DNA of 38,961 nt, taken from an uncultured Clostridia bacterium. Its GTDB lineage: Bacteria > Bacillota > Clostridia > Christensenellales > UBA1242. Of the stretch, positions 1-10,500 are shown in pieces. Where the stretch lies: NCBI GenBank assembly GCA_944364445.1, contig CALVWC010000006.1, forward strand, positions 1-38,961, in the 5' to 3' direction. The notes below the pieces were generated by a model, which saw nothing but the letters and a program-made list of their open reading frames with translations, did not search any database and was not told the DNA's origin. How positions within the stretch are numbered: the first letter of the stretch is position 1; the number at the start of each line of letters is the position of its first letter. The position numbers were made by a program, and so were the translations under genes.

Positions 1-572
1 AAGAGCATCTCCATTGCTTTTAACAGCTTCTAAAACAACTTCTTTATCTTTTCTAAATTCTCTTGGTAAATATTCAAGAACATCTCCATCTTGTTTAACA
101 GCTTCTAAAATTACTTCTTTATCATTTCTAAATTCTCTTGGTGCATGATAAAGAGCAAATCCATTTTCTTTAACAGCTTCTAAAACAAAAGCTCTATCAT
201 TTCTAAATTCTCTTGGTGCATATTCAAGAACATATCCATCTTGTTTAACAGCTTCTAAAATTACTTCTTTATCATTTCTAAATTCTCTTGGTGCATATTT
301 AAAGGCATCTCCATCTTGTCTAACAGCTTTTAAAACAAAGTCCTTATCATTTTTAAGTTCTTCTGGTGCATATTTAAGAGCATACCCAGTGTATTTAACA
401 ACTTCTAATATAAAGTCTTTATCATTTTTAAGTTCTTCTGATGCATAATCAAGAGCATCTCCATGCCAACTAACAGCTTCTAAAACAAAAGCTCTATCAT
501 TTTTAAGTTCTTCTGATGCATAATCAAGAGCATACCCATCCAATCTAACAGCTTCAAAAACAAAGTCTTTAT
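1..572 (-). repeat. 75-bp coding tandem repeat (25-aa DUF4116 units)
   Basis: About seven and a half units repeat with a strict 75-bp period: the GD/GY/GF turn codons recur at about 5, 80, 155, 230 and 305 and onward. Positions 91-146 and 241-296 are identical over 56 bp, two units apart, which suggests recent duplication of a unit pair. The array continues beyond the window. Confidence 0.9.
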
Positions 573-672
573 TAGTAAAATATCTTTTGGGAATTCGAGA
601 ATACTTCCTTTCATCCAAAAGCTTTCTTACCCTTTTTGGAAGTTGACTAAGATCAATTTCATTAGAATTCAT
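1..672 (-). CDS. DUF4116 tandem-repeat protein, 3' end outside window
   Basis: The 224 codons seen run open off the left edge, so the C-terminus is missing. After a basic 30-residue head, the protein is a string of 25-residue units of the form A-L-x-Y-A-P-E-E-L-K-N-D-K-x-x-V-L-E-A-V-K-x-D-G, which is the DUF4116 pattern. There is no signal peptide or membrane segment, so it is probably cytoplasmic. The start ATG at 670-672 follows a strong AGGAGG site at 7 nt spacing. DUF4116 is a repeat family of unknown function. A binding or scaffold role would be a guess from the repetitive helical look. It has its own consensus promoter just downstream of uvrB. Confidence 0.85.
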   Translation of the reverse strand, partial: MNSNEIDLSQLPKRVRKLLDERKYSRIPKRYFTNKDFVFEAVRLDGYALDYASEELKNDRAFVLEAVSWHGDALDYASEELKNDKDFILEVVKYTGYALKYAPEELKNDKDFVLKAVRQDGDAFKYAPREFRNDKEVILEAVKQDGYVLEYAPREFRNDRAFVLEAVKENGFALYHAPREFRNDKEVILEAVKQDGDVLEYLPREFRKDKEVVLEAVKSNGDAL

Positions 673-701
673 TTGTTATTTCCTCCTTTTTGATTTTTTT
701 T

Positions 702-730
702 ATTATAACATTGAAAAACTGGTTTGTCAA
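702..730 (-). promoter_or_regulatory. Consensus sigma-A promoter of the DUF4116 gene
   Basis: On the minus strand, TTGACA (725-730), a 17-bp spacer and TATAAT (702-707) match consensus perfectly, and TGT before the -10 adds an extended -10. The predicted start near 695 leaves a leader of about 23 nt carrying the AGGAGG site. The promoter lies about 20 bp beyond the uvrB stop, so the gene is transcribed on its own. Confidence 0.85.
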
Positions 731-747
731 TAAAAATTCTTTATTTC

Positions 748-2721
748 TTACTCAATTTCTTCTTTCTTATTTAATATCTTTTTCAAAAGTGCAATCTTGT
801 TCCTAAGTTCAATCGCACGCTCAAAATCCAGTTGCGAAGAGGCAATTTTCATCATGGAAGTCAGCCTGTCCATCTCGTGTGGGATGTCACTCTTTTTGAT
901 ATGTTCACTTGTCACTTTTTTGCTTATTTCCAGCGTGTTTATAATTTCTTTGATAATCGTTTTTGGCACAATGTTGTGTTCTTTATTATACTCCATTTGA
1001 ATTTTTCTTCTTCGCGCCGTTTCGTCCATGGCTCGTTTCATGCTGTCGGTTATTGTGTCTGCAAACATGATAACTCTGCCGTTCGCGTTTCTTGCCACAC
1101 GCCCTATCGTTTGAATAAGAGCGCCCTCGCTTCTCAAAAAGCCTTCCTTATCAGCATCCAAAATTGCCACAAGTTCCACTTCTGGCATATCAAGCCCCTC
1201 TCTCAAAAGGTTAATTCCAACAAGAATGTCAAACTCGCCCTGCCTTAATCCGTTAATTATTTCCACCCTTTCCATAGTGTCAATTTCCGAGTGCAAATAC
1301 TTCACTTTGAAGGAGTGGTCGGAAAGATATGTTGTCAAACTTTCCGCCATTTTTTTTGTCAGCGTTGTCACAAGCACACGCGCTCCACGAGCAATCGTTT
1401 TTTCACATTCTTGCATCAAAACTTCCACCTGATTTTTGATAGGTTTAATTTCAATGGTAGGGTCCAAAAGTCCTGTTGGACGAATAACTTGCTCAACAAC
1501 TTGTCCAGCGTGGTCAAGTTCATATTTCCCCGGAGTTGCCGAAACAAAAATTGTCTGTTTAATTTTCTTTTCAAATTCCTCAAATTTAAGTGGTCTATTA
1601 TCCTTTGCCGCTTCCAAACGAAAACCATAATCGACAAGCGACTTTTTTCTTGCTTGGTCGCCGTTGAACATTGCGCGAATTTGTGGAATTGTCATATGGC
1701 TTTCATCAATAATGGTCAAAAAATCCTTTGGAAAATAGTCAATCAAAGTGTATGGCGCCTCTCCTGGCTTTCTGCCGTCAAAATAACGCGAATAATTTTC
1801 CACACCACTGCAATAGCCAACTTCACGCATCATTTCAAGGTCGTAAGCAACGCGCTGACCAATTCTTTCCGCCTCAATAAATTTTCCCTCTTTTGTAAAT
1901 TTTTCCACCGCCATTTGCCTATCTTTTTCAATGCTATCAAGTGCGTTTTGCATCCTTTCCGTGCCAACCGCATAGTGTGTGGCAGGATATATGGCGATAT
2001 ATTTAAGTTCATTTAGTAAATTTCCACTAACTGGGTCAAACTCATAGATTTTTTCGATTTCATCTCCAAAAAAGCGAACTTTAATCGCCTGCTCAGAGAG
2101 GTTGGCTGGAAAGATATCCACCGTGTCGCCATTAACGCGAAAGGTTGTGCGCTTAAAGTCTACATCGTTTCGCGTGTATTGAATAGAAACAAGTTTTTTA
2201 ATAAGTTCATCGCGGTCATATTCCTCGCCCTGCCTAAGCGAAATGTGGAGTTTTAAATATTCCTCTGGAATACCCAAGCCATAGATGCAAGAAACAGACG
2301 CCACCACAATCACATCGCTTCTTTCAAGCAAGGAAAAGGTTGCTGAGGCGCGAAGTTTATCAATATCGTCATTCACGCTCATGTCTTTTTCGATGTAGGT
2401 GTCGGAAGAAACGATGTAAGCCTCTGGCTGATAGTAGTCATAATACGAAACAAAATATTCCACGCGATTATTTGGAAAAAACTCGCGAAACTCGTTGCAT
2501 AGTTGCGCTGCCAAAGTTTTGTTGTGTGCAATCACAAGCGTCGGCTTATTAACGGACGCGATGATGTTTGCCATGGTGAAAGTTTTTCCAGAGCCAGTCA
2601 CACCAAGAAGCACCTGATCTTTCAAGCCGTCGTTTAACCCATCCACAAGTTCACGAATGGCGTGTGGTTGGTCGCCCGCTGGCTGATATTTACTAACAAG
2701 TTGAAATTTACGATTTTCCAT
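748..2721 (-). CDS. uvrB: UvrABC system protein B (excinuclease subunit)
   Basis: UvrB is the helicase-like damage-verification subunit of nucleotide excision repair. It is loaded by UvrA and recruits UvrC. Visible parts are Walker A GVTGSGKT (residues 40-47), the beta-hairpin with the [10 protein letters not shown] signature, a DESH Walker B near residue 335, helicase motif VI (QTIGRVARN) and a C-terminal UVR motif that would contact UvrC. The length of 657 aa matches the family. An in-frame GTG six codons upstream (2739) is open, but the family N-terminus fits the ATG at 2719-2721, and a TATAAT lies 6 nt before that ATG. There is no Shine-Dalgarno site, so the transcript may be leaderless. 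uvrA and uvrC are not in the window. Confidence 0.97.
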   Translation of the reverse strand: MENRKFQLVSKYQPAGDQPHAIRELVDGLNDGLKDQVLLGVTGSGKTFTMANIIASVNKPTLVIAHNKTLAAQLCNEFREFFPNNRVEYFVSYYDYYQPEAYIVSSDTYIEKDMSVNDDIDKLRASATFSLLERSDVIVVASVSCIYGLGIPEEYLKLHISLRQGEEYDRDELIKKLVSIQYTRNDVDFKRTTFRVNGDTVDIFPANLSEQAIKVRFFGDEIEKIYEFDPVSGNLLNELKYIAIYPATHYAVGTERMQNALDSIEKDRQMAVEKFTKEGKFIEAERIGQRVAYDLEMMREVGYCSGVENYSRYFDGRKPGEAPYTLIDYFPKDFLTIIDESHMTIPQIRAMFNGDQARKKSLVDYGFRLEAAKDNRPLKFEEFEKKIKQTIFVSATPGKYELDHAGQVVEQVIRPTGLLDPTIEIKPIKNQVEVLMQECEKTIARGARVLVTTLTKKMAESLTTYLSDHSFKVKYLHSEIDTMERVEIINGLRQGEFDILVGINLLREGLDMPEVELVAILDADKEGFLRSEGALIQTIGRVARNANGRVIMFADTITDSMKRAMDETARRRKIQMEYNKEHNIVPKTIIKEIINTLEISKKVTSEHIKKSDIPHEMDRLTSMMKIASSQLDFERAIELRNKIALLKKILNKKEEIE

Positions 2722-2727
2722 AATTAA

Positions 2728-2756
2728 ATTATACCACACTTCAATAAAAATTTAAA
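2728..2756 (-). promoter_or_regulatory. Predicted promoter of uvrB, leaderless type
   Basis: TATAAT (2728-2733) is preceded by TGG (extended -10) and, 17 bp upstream, by a weak TTTAAA (2751-2756). Six nt separate the -10 from the ATG, placing +1 at or next to the A of ATG. No LexA-type (DinR) operator was recognised around it. Confidence 0.6.
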
Positions 2757-2763
2757 GAGGTTT

Positions 2764-3123
2764 TTAAGATTTAAAGATAGCCTTCAAAATAATTCCGAAG
2801 ATGAAACTGACGGTGGCAAGAAAAATGGAGCGAAGCACCAAAATTCCCAAGGTTCGCTTTTGGTTTTTTGTGTCAGTTAAATAGGTTTGTCCGCACTTTT
2901 TAAGCGTGACGCAATACATATAACCTTTTTTGCCGTCCGACACAACAAAATCGATGTAATTCGCATTTGAAAGTTGCACCATAATTTCATCGATTTCAGA
3001 AATTGAGAGGACAAATTTTTTTGAAAGAGCGGAGGTTATTTCTTGCGGAGAAATAAGATATGTCTTTTTCTTTTGACATCTCTCGCACAAATAAGCCATC
3101 ACCAATTTTTCCTTCTTAGTCAT
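2764..3123 (-). CDS. Small winged-helix-like protein with C-terminal membrane helix
   Basis: This 119-aa protein is not a family I can name. Residues about 1-65 look like a winged helix (SPQEITSALSKKF as helices, then a predicted recognition segment and a strand pair ending in GKKGYMYCV). A hydrophobic segment at about 92-116 would form one transmembrane helix near the C-terminus. It is a paralogue of the divergent plus-strand gene at 3254-3619: both have K-x-x-LV near the start, a matching middle block and a C-terminal membrane helix. No Shine-Dalgarno precedes the first ATG. An internal ATG at 3099 has an AAGGA before it, but alignment with the paralogue supports the longer form. A membrane-tethered regulator is inferred only. 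Confidence 0.7.
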   Translation of the reverse strand: MTKKEKLVMAYLCERCQKKKTYLISPQEITSALSKKFVLSISEIDEIMVQLSNANYIDFVVSDGKKGYMYCVTLKKCGQTYLTDTKNQKRTLGILVLRSIFLATVSFIFGIILKAIFKS

Positions 3124-3253
3124 ACAAAAATATTTTTAATAAAAAGGCAAAATTTATGTAAAAACGAGTATTTTTTCAATTTTTTCCAGTTTTTTCGGCA
3201 TTTTTCGCGTGTTTTTATGTAATAAAAGGAAAGTAAAAAGGAAAAATATCTTT

Positions 3254-3619
3254 ATGTTAGACTCGAAGTCGAGATTGGTTTTAAAAATTCTCGCAAAAGA
3301 AAGTTCAGGTGGAAGTTATAAGATATTCGAAAGTTCGGATATCATTTCTGCGCTACCAAAACACTATCGCACCGACAGCGAGGGCATAAAACACATTCTC
3401 ACACACCTAGAGCGTCAAGATATGATTTCCATTAAATATGACGATGACGATGTCTATTGCCTCGCCGTGCTTCCTTATGGATTTGAGGCACTGGAAAATG
3501 AAAAGCCCGCAAAAAAAGAAGGCGTCAATAAACTTGCCATAACACTCTCTTTCATATTCGCATTTTTGGGTGCGATTTTAGGTGTTGTCATCACATATAT
3601 GATTATGCGCTTTATCTAA
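3254..3619 (+). CDS. Small winged-helix-like protein with C-terminal membrane helix (paralogue)
   Basis: This 121-aa protein starts at ATG 3254. An in-frame GTG at 3209 would add 15 residues but has no better ribosome site, while AAAGGA lies 11 nt before 3254. Residues 1-70 resemble a winged helix (SSDIISALPKHY followed by a helix ending in LTHLERQDMI). The acidic DDDD loop sits where the paralogue has SDGKKG. Residues about 96-118 form one transmembrane helix. It is divergent from its paralogue (gene at 2764-3123) and convergent with the radC-family gene, sharing a bidirectional terminator with the latter. Function unknown. Confidence 0.7.
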   Translation: MLDSKSRLVLKILAKESSGGSYKIFESSDIISALPKHYRTDSEGIKHILTHLERQDMISIKYDDDDVYCLAVLPYGFEALENEKPAKKEGVNKLAITLSFIFAFLGAILGVVITYMIMRFI

Positions 3620-3665
3620 AATAAACGCAAAATTGAATAGAATTAATTTGAATATGTTTACAAAG

Positions 3666-3692
3666 AAAAAGATGCTCACATGAGCATCTTTT
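3666..3692. terminator. Bidirectional intrinsic terminator
   Basis: GATGCTCA (3671-3678) and TGAGCATC (3681-3688) form a perfect stem flanked by an A-run on the left and a T-run on the right, so it works on both strands. It separates the convergent winged-helix gene and radC-family gene and begins directly beyond the latter's stop codon. Confidence 0.85.
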
Positions 3693-4420
3693 CAACATTT
3701 AAACGCTTTTTTAAGACTGTCAATATCACAATACGAGCGTGCAAATTTGTTTTTATTAATAGAATAAACGCCGTCCTCTCCAACGATGTAGCACCCTGCA
3801 AAATTTACTCCACAATCGAAGCAAATTTTCTGCACCATGTCAAACGCTTTGAGGTCTGCCTCCGATGGTCTTGCTGAGCCATAAGGATGACAATGCGCCA
3901 TAACAAAAGAATGTGGTTTAACTGAGGATAGGAATGCGGTCAAGTCCATGATTGGAATGTTGACCTCATCAGACTCAGAAGCAACAATTCTCTTTCTTCC
4001 GCACAAAAGATTTGCCACGCTGAAACCAAGCATAATGATGTTTTCAGAAGTTCTAAATCTAAGCAAATCTTCCACCATATCAACAATGTCATGTTCGGTT
4101 TCAATATGCGTTCTTTTTGTCATTCTTGCAGTCACATATGCGAAGAACAATTCGCCGAATAAGGAAAGTTTTTTAGCACTTCTTTTGTTCAAACCTTTAA
4201 CATTGGAAAGGTCTTCAACTGAAGCGTCAATAATGTTTGTCAGCGTTCCATAGGTGTCGATTAGTCTGTGTGCAAGTGGATTAACATCCCCGCGAGGAAA
4301 TATGTAGGTTAAAAGGAGTTCACAAACTTGATATTGATTCATGCTCTCAAGCCCTGCATTAATGGCAAGGTCAACAAGGCGTTCTCTGTGCCCAGCATGA
4401 GAAACATCACTGTTATCCAT
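3692..4420 (-). CDS. radC: RadC-family (JAB/MPN) protein, divergent
   Basis: A helix-hairpin-helix region (about residues 40-95, with the NVKGLNKRSAKKL turn) is followed by an MPN/JAB domain with the metal-binding pattern H-C-H-P-x6-P-S-x-x-D near residues 175-188. This is the RadC/UPF0758 layout, and 242 aa is normal. It differs from typical members: the usual H-N-H-P-S-G is HCHPYG, and the usual G-T-x-N plus P-R-E-x-F segment reads ESDEVNIPIMDLTAFL. The biochemical role of RadC is unsettled despite the gene name, and roles in mobile-element biology and DNA repair have been proposed. The ATG follows an AGGAGG site closely. It has its own promoter about 80 bp upstream. Confidence 0.85.
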   Translation of the reverse strand: MDNSDVSHAGHRERLVDLAINAGLESMNQYQVCELLLTYIFPRGDVNPLAHRLIDTYGTLTNIIDASVEDLSNVKGLNKRSAKKLSLFGELFFAYVTARMTKRTHIETEHDIVDMVEDLLRFRTSENIIMLGFSVANLLCGRKRIVASESDEVNIPIMDLTAFLSSVKPHSFVMAHCHPYGSARPSEADLKAFDMVQKICFDCGVNFAGCYIVGEDGVYSINKNKFARSYCDIDSLKKAFKC

Positions 4421-4499
4421 AATTCCTCCTTAGTGTTTTATGTCGTTCACACAAATCTCATTTTTTGGTCAGCCTAAGCCAGCACCCAAACATAGTGAA

Positions 4500-4529
4500 A
4501 TTATACTCCACCCAAGCCAAAAACACCAA
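4500..4529 (-). promoter_or_regulatory. Predicted promoter of the radC-family gene
   Basis: TATAAT (4500-4505) has a weak TTGGTG (4524-4529) 18 bp upstream. The predicted leader is about 70 nt. The rest of the 147-bp gap to the giant gene shows no clear terminator. Confidence 0.5.
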
Positions 4530-4567
4530 ACGATTTCACAAACTTTTTCAAAATTTTTCCAGATTTT

Positions 4568-7500
4568 TTATTTAAAACTAAAACTAAAACTAAAACCTGT
4601 CGCCACCTCACCGCCAGCGGCACTTGCATACTTACCTGCTCTTGTGACAACATCATCTCTGGTGTATGCATAAAAATCATAGTCTATAACAGAAGTAGCT
4701 ATATGTTGAGTTCCTATAATTCGGCTTGTATAAGGTGTACCTCCATCAAAGGCATTCCATAATCCCTTACCACCAGTGCCACCAACAAAGATATATTCCC
4801 ACATGGTTTCGCCTTTATATTTTTTTGTGTTTTCATATACCCTATCTACACCACTACCATTCGTAAAAGGATTTTTATTAATAGGATTTTCATAATATTC
4901 AAAAGAACTAGGAATAGGCTTACCTGTTGCATAAAATTTGCCATTATAAAGAGCGTTATCTTTGCTTGAATTATTTGTGCTGAATGTTATTCTAATAGGC
5001 TTTTCATCTTCTTCAAGAGGGTTAAGATCTGAGTCAATATAATTACCATATCTATCTGTAAGATACCAATGTGTGTCTGCACTATCATATCGCATATAGT
5101 ATGTTTTTCCATTACTTAAAATAGTATATGCTTCTTCCCCATTTATCTTTATTGAACTATTAGACGCTAAATAATAACTTTTACCATCACTACCATTGAA
5201 TTGTATTCTTTCAGCATCATCTTTATTTATCATGGAAGTTAATCCCCATCTATAATCATCCATGAAATTGTCTAATGAAACCGTTGTTCGTTCTAAATAA
5301 TCTGTTTCTTTAGCTATAGTTATTCCCCCCTCATAAGTACCAGTATCAGCATCATTATAGGAGAAAGCAGGAATTAACTGTAAACCGCCCCATAAAACTT
5401 CATTACCAATCAAAACATGATTGTCTATCCATAGGTAACCATAGGCTCCATATGTTATGTCAACTCCTGGTCCTCTATATATTGCATCATATCCTCTGAA
5501 CAAAGCACCATCTCCACCATTACCTCCTGCTCTGATTTGATTTTCAAGTATTCCACCGGCAGCACCGCCTCCAGCAGCGGTTATATAGAAGTGTTGTTTA
5601 TAATAATCTTTAAGTCCATCTTTTCCACTACCTATATTATTGGTTGTTGGAAATTCAAAACCTTGATAGTATCTATATCCATCATTAAAATTGATCTCTG
5701 TTAAAGACTGTCTAATCGCATTTTCAACTTGATAATGATCATATTCATCTCCTCCTGGTATAGATGTATCATAGTCTTCATTATAATATCTTTGATAATA
5801 CACAAGACCAAGTCCTCCTGTTCCACCAGAACCAGCAAGAGCAGACGCTAAGTTATTTGTTTTAACAACCTCCTCAAGTTCTCCGGTGTCTGGTGAATAT
5901 TCATTATAAGTGATTTCAGTGCCTTGCCTTAGATTTGATTTTGCATTACTATCATTTTTAGGGTCAACGCCAAATGCACCGCCACCGCCACCGCCAAAAC
6001 TTACAGAGCTACTTGATGTGGCGTTTTTTCCATTGTGTCCATTTCCACCATTTCCACCAACGCCATTATAACCATAAATTGTTGTAATATAATCTTCTCC
6101 ACCTTCACCTATTATATCTATTTTTCCGCCATCACCGCCATTACCGCCAGATGCCCCATTTCTCAAAGAACTTGTAGATTCTGTTCCATCCCTGCCATTA
6201 GCACCATTAGCGCCATTACCAGAAACCACAACGCCATAATTATTCTTGCCTCCCAAGATTAGATAAGTTTTAACACTCTCTCCATCTATATATTCACTAC
6301 TTGAAGTGCATGACGTGCTTGAACTATGTGGTGCATCTTTGCCAATTAAAGACATATATGATGTAATTTGTTCTCCATAATCTACTACCTCTTCCTCCTC
6401 ATCCTCAAATGCTGTTGATATCCTTATCTTTATCTCACTCTCACTCATATCCACCAACGGATTCACATTTCTTATTGAACCATAAAGCTCGATTTTATCA
6501 TATTCTCCTTCTTCTGTCAAACTACCAAGAATATCAATACATTTAAGAGTAGGAGAAGGATCCCATTTTTCAAAAGATGCAGAGGTCACAATGTTTATAT
6601 TCTTCCAATTACTAATTGAAAGAGTTGCATCCGAACCATCGGTTTTTTCACTAAACCTTGAAAGAGTGTGATCATTTCCATAAACTATGCCATCTGTTAA
6701 AGAGTTAACATTGGTTTTTAAGATTAAGTTTTCTGTTAAACTAGCGTCATTATATGCAATTGTAAACTCTGTGCCAGCAATATTAATTGTTTTATTAGCC
6801 TTTGGTGCTGTGTCTACATTTGTAATTTTATTATATAATTTGCTTGGAGTATCAAGTTTTTCATCTGTTATTCCAGTGACACTAACATTTGAAAGATTCA
6901 TACTGTCATTAAGTTGCATAACATAGTTTTCATAAGATATGCCACCACCATAATAACTGGAATAACTGGTATTATAAGCATACATATTTAACGACAAATA
7001 ATATTCAGTTGTTCCACCTGGATAATGAGAAGAGGAGTCATCATAAAAATTATCATAATAATCACCTTTACTATCAACTTCATATGTAAATTTAGTGACA
7101 TCTTCTTCGTCTTGTTCTTGTTTTATTTTTATATCAAAAAAGTATTTACCATCGTTTATATTAAAAATTTTAGAAATATTAAAAATTTCAAAATTAAATG
7201 TGTAGGTGTATGACAAATTAAACCTGCTTGGGAAACCATAGGCATCATATGCACTTACCTCTGGCGTTTGACTAAAACTATATGAATCAGAAAGCCCATA
7301 TCTATCGCCCTTATTTTCTTGATATCCTTGAGCACCTATCCAGAAATCTTCTGACCCGCCTGCATAGCGAGGAAGAGTAAATTCCTTATTATAATTAACA
7401 GTTATTTGTCCGATGTTTCCGTCGTTGATTACACCTGTGCTTTCAACTGAGTCTGTGGTTTCATCATCTCCTTGAACATTAACACCAGATACTTCTCCTG

Positions 7501-10500
7501 AGTCACCAACATACCCCAAAGCGTATGCAAACACAAGGCGGTGTTTAGAGTCAGAGTTATATGTTATTTTATATGAAACTGTTGCGGTTGCATCTCCTGC
7601 AGAATCTGTGCTGTCTGACTTGCCATCTTTATTCAATCCTGGAACATCAAGTTCTATAGTTGCCTCAGAAACTGAGTAGGATGGTGTAAGGTCACTTATT
7701 GCATGGACGCGGGCATCGTTGATGCAGTTTGTGATGCTTGCGGTTGTGTAGCCCACAATTCCGCCAGCGAGAGCCACGCCCGTGTTGTCATAATTCCCCG
7801 CTTGCACATATCCCGTGTTCAGCGATTGTGAAATCTCCGCCTCAGAATATCCCGCAATGCCACCGCTAGAAAGATTTAAGTTTTTATAACTAATATTATT
7901 TGTATAATTATTGATTATTGAGCCAGTATTGTAGCAGTAAGAAATTGAAGGTTGACTCTTTTTATCAGTTATGCTTGTCTCAAAATTTCCAACAATACCA
8001 CCTATAACATTATTTAATACAACATTATTATTTGATATTTTTTTATCGTCATCATTTCCACCATTACTGTTAAGAAGCGTAATATCTCCACCTAAAACTT
8101 TCCCATCGTTGACTTGTTTAGAAATGATGTTTCCAGCAAAAGTAGAGTGACTTATTGTTGTGTCTTTTGCTATTCCAACAACTCCACCAATAATACCAGA
8201 TGTCCCTTCAGATGTGTTTATTGTCACTAAACTTGTCACATTCGTTATTGAATTTAAGGCAGTTCCTTCACTTGGATTATCTGGTGACGCCTCTTTTTTC
8301 ATACTTTCGGCATAGCCAACAACACCACCAATAACAATTTGAGATTGTTCTTTAACAGCAATATCGCCTTTAACTGTCACATTGTTTAAAGAGCCATACA
8401 AGCGGTTTGCAAGTGCGCCATAGATAGTGTAATATTCATTTGATGACTCGGTTGTTTCACCTTCAATGTCAACTTTAATTGCATCTTCGCCTTTGCCTGG
8501 CTTATCCTCACCTCTATTATAGTCGCTTGTTGCATTAATTGTTCCGATCACAACAACATTTAAATTTCTAAGTGTGCCGTAAATCTCATCAAACATTGCT
8601 GTGTTGCCTTTATCGCCTCCTTCAGTTGAAGTGAAGTTATTGCCCTGTCCGTCGATGGTTATTGGTCTATCCTTTGTGCCTAAGTCTTGTCCGCGAGAGT
8701 AACCAGAATCCTTAGGTATTTTATTTAAATCAATATCGTATTTCAAGAAGAATTGTGTGTCGTGTTTGTAAATAGCACTATTTCCTTCTCCATCTACCGC
8801 TGTGTTATTAATCGCACTCATGGCTTGACCGAACTTTGCATGGCTTTGAACAGCAAAGTAGTAATCGGTTGGAAGGTCATCAGGCTTTGTTTCTCCCTCC
8901 TCAAGTTTGTGATTAGACCAATAACTAAGATCAATAGCTTTATCAAAGGAAAGTTTTGAATACTCACCGCTAGTATATTTATACACCGAAACATTTCTTA
9001 AATAGCCAAAGTTTGTGGTTGCATAGCCGTTGTTGAAATAGCGCGAGTGATTCCATTTTGCAAGAGAGCCATCTCCGCTTGTCAAAATACTGTTAGTTTC
9101 GCTTGTTGATTCTCCCTTAAGCCAGCCAACTGATAACTCGCTTGTATTCTTACTCTCGCCGTTACCTATTATTGTTGCATCATAAGGCTCCTCACCATAA
9201 TAATAAAGTGCTTTGTTGTCAGCGGTGGAATCGTAATAAAGTCTTAAGTTGGTATCGTATTCTGTCACAGCAAACGCCGAAACATCGCCGTCAACACCAT
9301 AGCCATAATCATAACGAAGAATGTTCATATATGAATAGGAATCATATATTCTTATATATGCTGTATCATCTGTTCCTGGTGGAATAATGTGAGAGTTGAA
9401 AAGTGCGATATCCACTGGAACATATGCTTGAACTGAACCGCCAGAGAAGGTGTTTTTGATTAACACATTTGCTGAGTTTGTGTTGGCAACTCCGCTGATT
9501 GTGGCAAGCTTAGACTTATCGTATGAACCGAAGAAGATGTCGGCGTCAAAATAGGCATTTTCCATTATGCCGATAGACATATCTCCCACAATTCCGCCAA
9601 CCAAAATACCGTCGCTTCGGTTGCCACCAATATACATCTCGCCTTCCACACCAACGCCGTATAGAAGTGCGGTTGCGGTGTTATCAGTCTTACTTGGATC
9701 GCCAAGCGTGTTAATAAGTCCGCCGATTGTTGTTATTTCAGTGTTTACTTTTGTGTTAACTGACATATCCATGTCAACAATAAGGCTGGTGACAACTGTG
9801 AAAGAATTATCATCTGTTGCCATTTTGTTGATTGGTGCGGTGTTTGTGTGAATTCGATTTCCATTTCCAACCAAAACAACATTATTTAATTCGGATATTG
9901 AAGGTGAAGTTTCAGTCTCGGTTTCTGGCATCAAATCTAAATCTTCTGCAAGATAATACCATTTAACAGAACTTGTTGTCTCATTTGATATATCATTATT
10001 AAATAACACTTCATAATCTATTGCAGGGTCTGTTGATTTTTCTTTTACCACTTTTGAAGGGTTAAGTTTGGCAATTTTTCCTAATATATCGTTAGAAATT
10101 CCAAGTCCTTCTTCTCCAGCAAAATTATGCATAGTTTTTACAATATTTTCCTCTGAATAAGTATAATTTGTTGCCGCCGCACCATAACCGCGATAAGTGC
10201 CGTCTGGAGTTTCGTTTTTATTATAATATCCAACGTCAATATTCCCTTCTTCATCTTGATAAGAGAAGTTAACACTGGAGGAATAAAGATTTTGCTTATA
10301 TTCAATGGCTCCACCTTCGTCTTTTTCCTCACTATTATATCCGACAAGAGAGTTAACGCTGTAGTTTACAACATCAGTGCTATCTGTCATCCTGAAATTG
10401 AATGGTGTCATAAGTGTGCGACATTCTTCTATTGTAATGATAACATTAATACCTTCATTGGTTGGCGGATTGTATGCACCAAGAACACCACCATAATTGA

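Noticed and set aside
1..572. Regular 75-bp repeats as a CRISPR array
   Set aside because: Repeats and 'spacers' are all one protein pattern with codon-wise variation; there is no constant repeat with unique spacers and no cas gene.
1291..2016. Long plus-strand frame (241 codons) opposite uvrB
   Set aside because: It lies wholly within the conserved uvrB sequence on the other strand, has no ribosome site and reads as low-complexity F/H/N-rich sequence, so it is a shadow frame.
2719..2739. GTG at 2739 as the uvrB start
   Set aside because: It adds six residues not expected in the family, has no ribosome site and would place the TATAAT inside the coding region.
4568..4600. Phe-ending C-terminus (FSFSFSFK) as an outer-membrane beta-barrel signal
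   Set aside because: The protein is a lipoprotein in a genome with monoderm sporulation genes, ends in Lys, and no barrel-assembly gene is present.
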